From: Haliotispira sp965263485
Lineage (GTDB): Bacteria; Spirochaetota; Spirochaetia; SP-2023
NCBI GenBank assembly: GCA_965263485.1
Contig: CBDHHO010000004.1
Span: 1,178,001-1,242,000, forward strand
DNA length: 64,000 nt
Direction of reading: 5' to 3'
Made by a program: the position numbers and the translations under genes. The first letter of the stretch is position 1; each line of letters opens with the position of its first letter. Shown here piece after piece: positions 61,669-64,000 of the stretch. The notes under the pieces are model-generated. The model was given only the letters and a program-made list of their open reading frames with translations, did not search any database and was not told the DNA's origin.

Positions 61669-62613
61669 ATGGCGGAACACAATCGTCGCGACTACAACGG
61701 TTACGGTCGCAATCGACTTCCCGATGCCAACTGGCCTGGTGGAGCTAGAATCGCCTTACAATTTGTTTTGAATTATGAAGAAGGCGGAGAGAACTGCGTC
61801 CTTCATGGCGATCCACACGCAGAGACCTTTCTCTCAGAGATTGCCGGAGCAGAACCATATCCAGAGCGCCATATGAGCATGGAGTCCCTGTATGAATATG
61901 GCTCTCGCGTCGGAATCTGGCGCGTATTAAATGAGTTTCGCTCCCGATCGCTGCCATTGACAATCTTTGCCGTGGCCACAGCTTTAGAACGCAACCGCGA
62001 AGTCGCCAGAGCCATTGTCGAAGACGGGCACGAAATTGCCTGCCACGGTCTCAAATGGATACACTACCAGCATATGCCAATCGAAGAAGAACGAAGGCAT
62101 ATGAAACAAGCCCTGGCCACAGTCGAGGAACTGACAGGAAAGAAGGCTCTGGGCTGGTATACAGGAAGAGATTCTCCAAATACGAGACTGCTCGTGGCCG
62201 AGCAAAGAGACTTGATTTACGATTCCGACTACTACGGTGATGATCTGCCATTCTGGACACAAGTCCCGGAAATGACAGGCGGTGGCCCAGGATCACAGAC
62301 TCGGGCACACCTAGTTATTCCCTACACCCTGGATACCAATGACATGCGTTTTGCTTCGCCTTATGGTTTCAGCTGCGGCGAGGAGTTTTTTCGCTACCTC
62401 AAGGACAGTTTTGACTGCTTGTATGAAGAGGGAGAAACAAAGCCTAAAATGATGTCAATTGGCATGCACTGCCGGATCATCGGCAGGCCGGGGCGATTTA
62501 TGGCATTAAAGCGTTTTCTCGACTACGCGCAATCGCGCGATGGGGTCTGGATTGCCAAGAGAGAAGAGATCGCCAGGCACTGGATCAAAAACCATAGCCC
62601 TCAAAACCCATAG
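61669..62613 (+). CDS. puuE: PuuE-type allantoinase (polysaccharide deacetylase family)
   Basis: 314 residues from ATG 61669 after AAGGAGG. Typical PuuE sequence: RIALQFVLNYEEGGENCVLHGD, YEYGSRVGIWRVLNEF, DGHEIACHGLKWIHYQ, YTGRDSPNTRLLV and SIGMHCRIIGRPGR. This metal-independent class hydrolyses allantoin to allantoate and is unrelated to the amidohydrolase AllB. It ends in a short tandem array (62587-62650) that overlaps the stop. Confidence 0.9.
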   Translation: MAEHNRRDYNGYGRNRLPDANWPGGARIALQFVLNYEEGGENCVLHGDPHAETFLSEIAGAEPYPERHMSMESLYEYGSRVGIWRVLNEFRSRSLPLTIFAVATALERNREVARAIVEDGHEIACHGLKWIHYQHMPIEEERRHMKQALATVEELTGKKALGWYTGRDSPNTRLLVAEQRDLIYDSDYYGDDLPFWTQVPEMTGGGPGSQTRAHLVIPYTLDTNDMRFASPYGFSCGEEFFRYLKDSFDCLYEEGETKPKMMSIGMHCRIIGRPGRFMALKRFLDYAQSRDGVWIAKREEIARHWIKNHSPQNP

Positions 62614-62671
62614 CCCTCAAAAACCATAGCCCTCAAAAACCATAGCCCTAAAGGGGCCTCCTGCCAGGAGG
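62587..62671 (+). repeat. Short tandem repeat and hairpin after puuE
   Basis: Four 15-16-bp units of AAAACCATAGCCCTC span the end of puuE (encoding NHSPQNP) and the intergenic space. A CCTCCTG-C-CAGGAGG hairpin follows at about 62657-62671 and could pair with the GGAGG it contains. Role unknown. Confidence 0.7.
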
Positions 62672-62707
62672 AATTGACGAGAGGGTAGCGAAATGGAGAA
62701 GAAATAG

Positions 62708-64000
62708 ATGCAAGAACCACAGCATAAAGACACAGACCTTGATTCTTCCTTGAGCAATGATTCTCTGGCTCCGACAGGGGAGCACCAGAGAACCTGGAAA
62801 TGGTATCATATTTTTAACATCTGGGCCAACGATATCCAGAGTCTATTTGGTTATACGCTGGCGGCCTCCCTTTTTATCGCATACGGTGTGAGCATTACCA
62901 CCGCTTTTTTAGCTCTGATCGCAGCCGGCCTGATTGTAATGTTTCTACTCAATATAGCCGGCAGGCCGGGAGTTAAGTACGGTATTCCTTACCCTGTACT
63001 ATCGCGAGCGAGCATGGGTATCGGAGGCGCCAAGTTGCCATCTGTGTTGCGCACTGTAGTTGCCGTGTTCTGGTACGGAGCGCAGACGTACTTTGCATCT
63101 ACAGCTTTGCACCTATTCCTCTCTGCTGTAACCGGGATGAGTCGGGGCAAGGTCTTTTGGGGGCTGACAGGCCTGGGTTGGCTGTCTTTTTTCTTCGTCT
63201 GGGGCGCACAGATGGCTATATTTTCATACGGTATGAAATGGGTGAGCCGGTTTTTAAATTTTGCCGGGCCTTTTGTTTATATTGTCATGCTGGGTCTGCT
63301 GGCTGTTCTGTGGTATCAGTCTGGAGGACAGGTCCTCTCCTCAGTTACAGAAGGGTTTTCTGTAGCGGAGTTCTCATTTGGGAATGAATTCCGAGGGTTC
63401 ATTGCCATTGTCGGCACCATGGTGGCTTACTTTGCCGCTGTTATGATCAATTTCAGTGATTTTTCACGCTATGCAAAGAGCAAGAGAGAAATGCAATGGG
63501 GCAATTTCATTGGTCTGCCCATCAATATGCTTCTGTTTTCTGCCCTGACTTTGCTGATCACAGCAGGATCCCATGTGGTGTTTGGCGATCAGCTCACCAA
63601 TCCATCAGAGATTGTCGAACGCGCAGACAATACTGTACTGAGCGTGATTGCCGCGATCACATTTTTTGCGGCCACTGTTGGAATCAACCTAGTCGCCAAT
63701 TTTATCCCGGCAGTGAACGGCATCGCCAATCTTGCTCCCAGAGAGCTTTCCTTCCAAAAATCGGGCTTTCTTATCTCAATCTTTGCGCTCTTGATCGGAG
63801 GGCTATGGAGCAGTGCAATCAGCCAGATTGGCATTAGCGTTTTTGTCAACACGATGGGCGCGGCTCTGGCCCCCTTATATGGGATTATGATTGTCGATTA
63901 CTACTTCCATCGGCAAGAAAAACTGCATATTGCCGATTTATACAGCACAGACCCTTCAGGAAGTTACTATTATCAAAAAGGATGGAATTGCACTGCGCTG
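62708..64000 (+). CDS. NCS1-family permease (probable allantoin/purine transporter), partial
   Basis: 431 codons are in the window and the 3' end is beyond it. ATG 62708 is preceded by GGAGAAG. The NCS1 pattern is clear: WKWYHIFNIWANDIQSLFGYTLA, GVKYGIPYPVLSRASMG, WYGAQTYFAS, INFSDFSRYAKSKREM (the PDFSRY-type motif) and GALAPLYGIMIVDYY-like sequence. About ten transmembrane segments are visible. With the racemase and PuuE upstream it most likely imports allantoin or a related hydantoin. Confidence 0.9.
   Translation, partial: MQEPQHKDTDLDSSLSNDSLAPTGEHQRTWKWYHIFNIWANDIQSLFGYTLAASLFIAYGVSITTAFLALIAAGLIVMFLLNIAGRPGVKYGIPYPVLSRASMGIGGAKLPSVLRTVVAVFWYGAQTYFASTALHLFLSAVTGMSRGKVFWGLTGLGWLSFFFVWGAQMAIFSYGMKWVSRFLNFAGPFVYIVMLGLLAVLWYQSGGQVLSSVTEGFSVAEFSFGNEFRGFIAIVGTMVAYFAAVMINFSDFSRYAKSKREMQWGNFIGLPINMLLFSALTLLITAGSHVVFGDQLTNPSEIVERADNTVLSVIAAITFFAATVGINLVANFIPAVNGIANLAPRELSFQKSGFLISIFALLIGGLWSSAISQIGISVFVNTMGAALAPLYGIMIVDYYFHRQEKLHIADLYSTDPSGSYYYQKGWNCTAL

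Overview
The window reads as a chromosomal segment of a free-living or host-associated spirochaete. The main reason is a tamB-bamA-skp (ompH) gene order like that of Treponema TP0325-TP0327. Supporting signs are a diderm envelope gene set, many lipoproteins with spirochaete-style lipoboxes, and several exported proteins recognisable only as spirochaete-type or not at all. The genus cannot be assigned from sequence reading alone.

Layout. 1-2.9 kb: the start of a lipoprotein gene (minus), a repeat-rich stretch, then a minus-strand operon with clpP and two unknown genes. 3.0-4.8 kb: two unknown exported proteins. 4.9-20.2 kb: an envelope block, exbB-exbD-tonB-like-tamB-bamA-skp, all plus strand. 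20.2-22.7 kb: a type I signal peptidase and a GLUG-repeat lipoprotein locus. 23-27.9 kb: tRNA-Ile(GAU), uppP, dprA, aat and an outer-membrane-type protein. 27.9-34.8 kb (minus): two HtrA/DegP proteases flanking a phosphoribosyltransferase, then speE-speD and a CPWC thioredoxin-like lipoprotein. 34.9-36.9 kb: a small beta-barrel protein running into an LRR lipoprotein locus. 37-40.9 kb: an RluA-type pseudouridine synthase, a DUF454-type protein, a LysM/degenerate-M23 protein and an unknown. 41-43.2 kb: hslV-hslU. 43.4-46.7 kb (minus): a KamA/EpmB-type radical SAM enzyme, an M15 peptidase and an exported unknown. 47.4-51.8 kb: a lipoprotein, a PlsC-type acyltransferase with zinc ribbon, and a polyprenyl synthase. 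52-58.4 kb: peroxiredoxin, ispD, trkA-trkH and a PEGA-like exported protein. 58.7-59.4 kb: a fourth lipoprotein locus. 60.9-64 kb: an allantoin-type cluster of racemase, PuuE-like allantoinase and NCS1 permease (permease truncated by the window end).

Two systems stand out. (1) Four lipoprotein loci (near 0.3, 21.2, 35.6 and 59.3 kb) carry a related leader: an ATG with a conserved MEHKFSK-like start, then a heptanucleotide tract (CGCTCAT or CACTCAT) that is open in all three frames, then a lipoprotein signal peptide with no ATG of its own except at the degenerate 35.6 kb locus. In the sequenced state the leader ATG is out of frame with the lipoprotein at all four loci, and a gain or loss of repeat units would restore the frame. 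This looks like a multi-locus phase-variation switch. Part of a roughly 240 bp upstream cassette is shared by three of the loci.
(2) About 25-30 copies or remnants of a small MITE-like element occupy most intergenic gaps. Their termini resemble GGGRACCTCTAAAAATT, complete copies fall in recurrent sizes (164 and 216 bp among them), and several have 4-bp direct flanks. Two copies sit in frame inside the signal-peptide region of protein genes (skp and the LysM gene); exact removal of the element plus one flank restores a conventional signal peptide. Other copies supply the stop codons of neighbouring genes, and one splits the upstream region of a phase-variable locus. The behaviour recalls Rickettsia palindromic elements.
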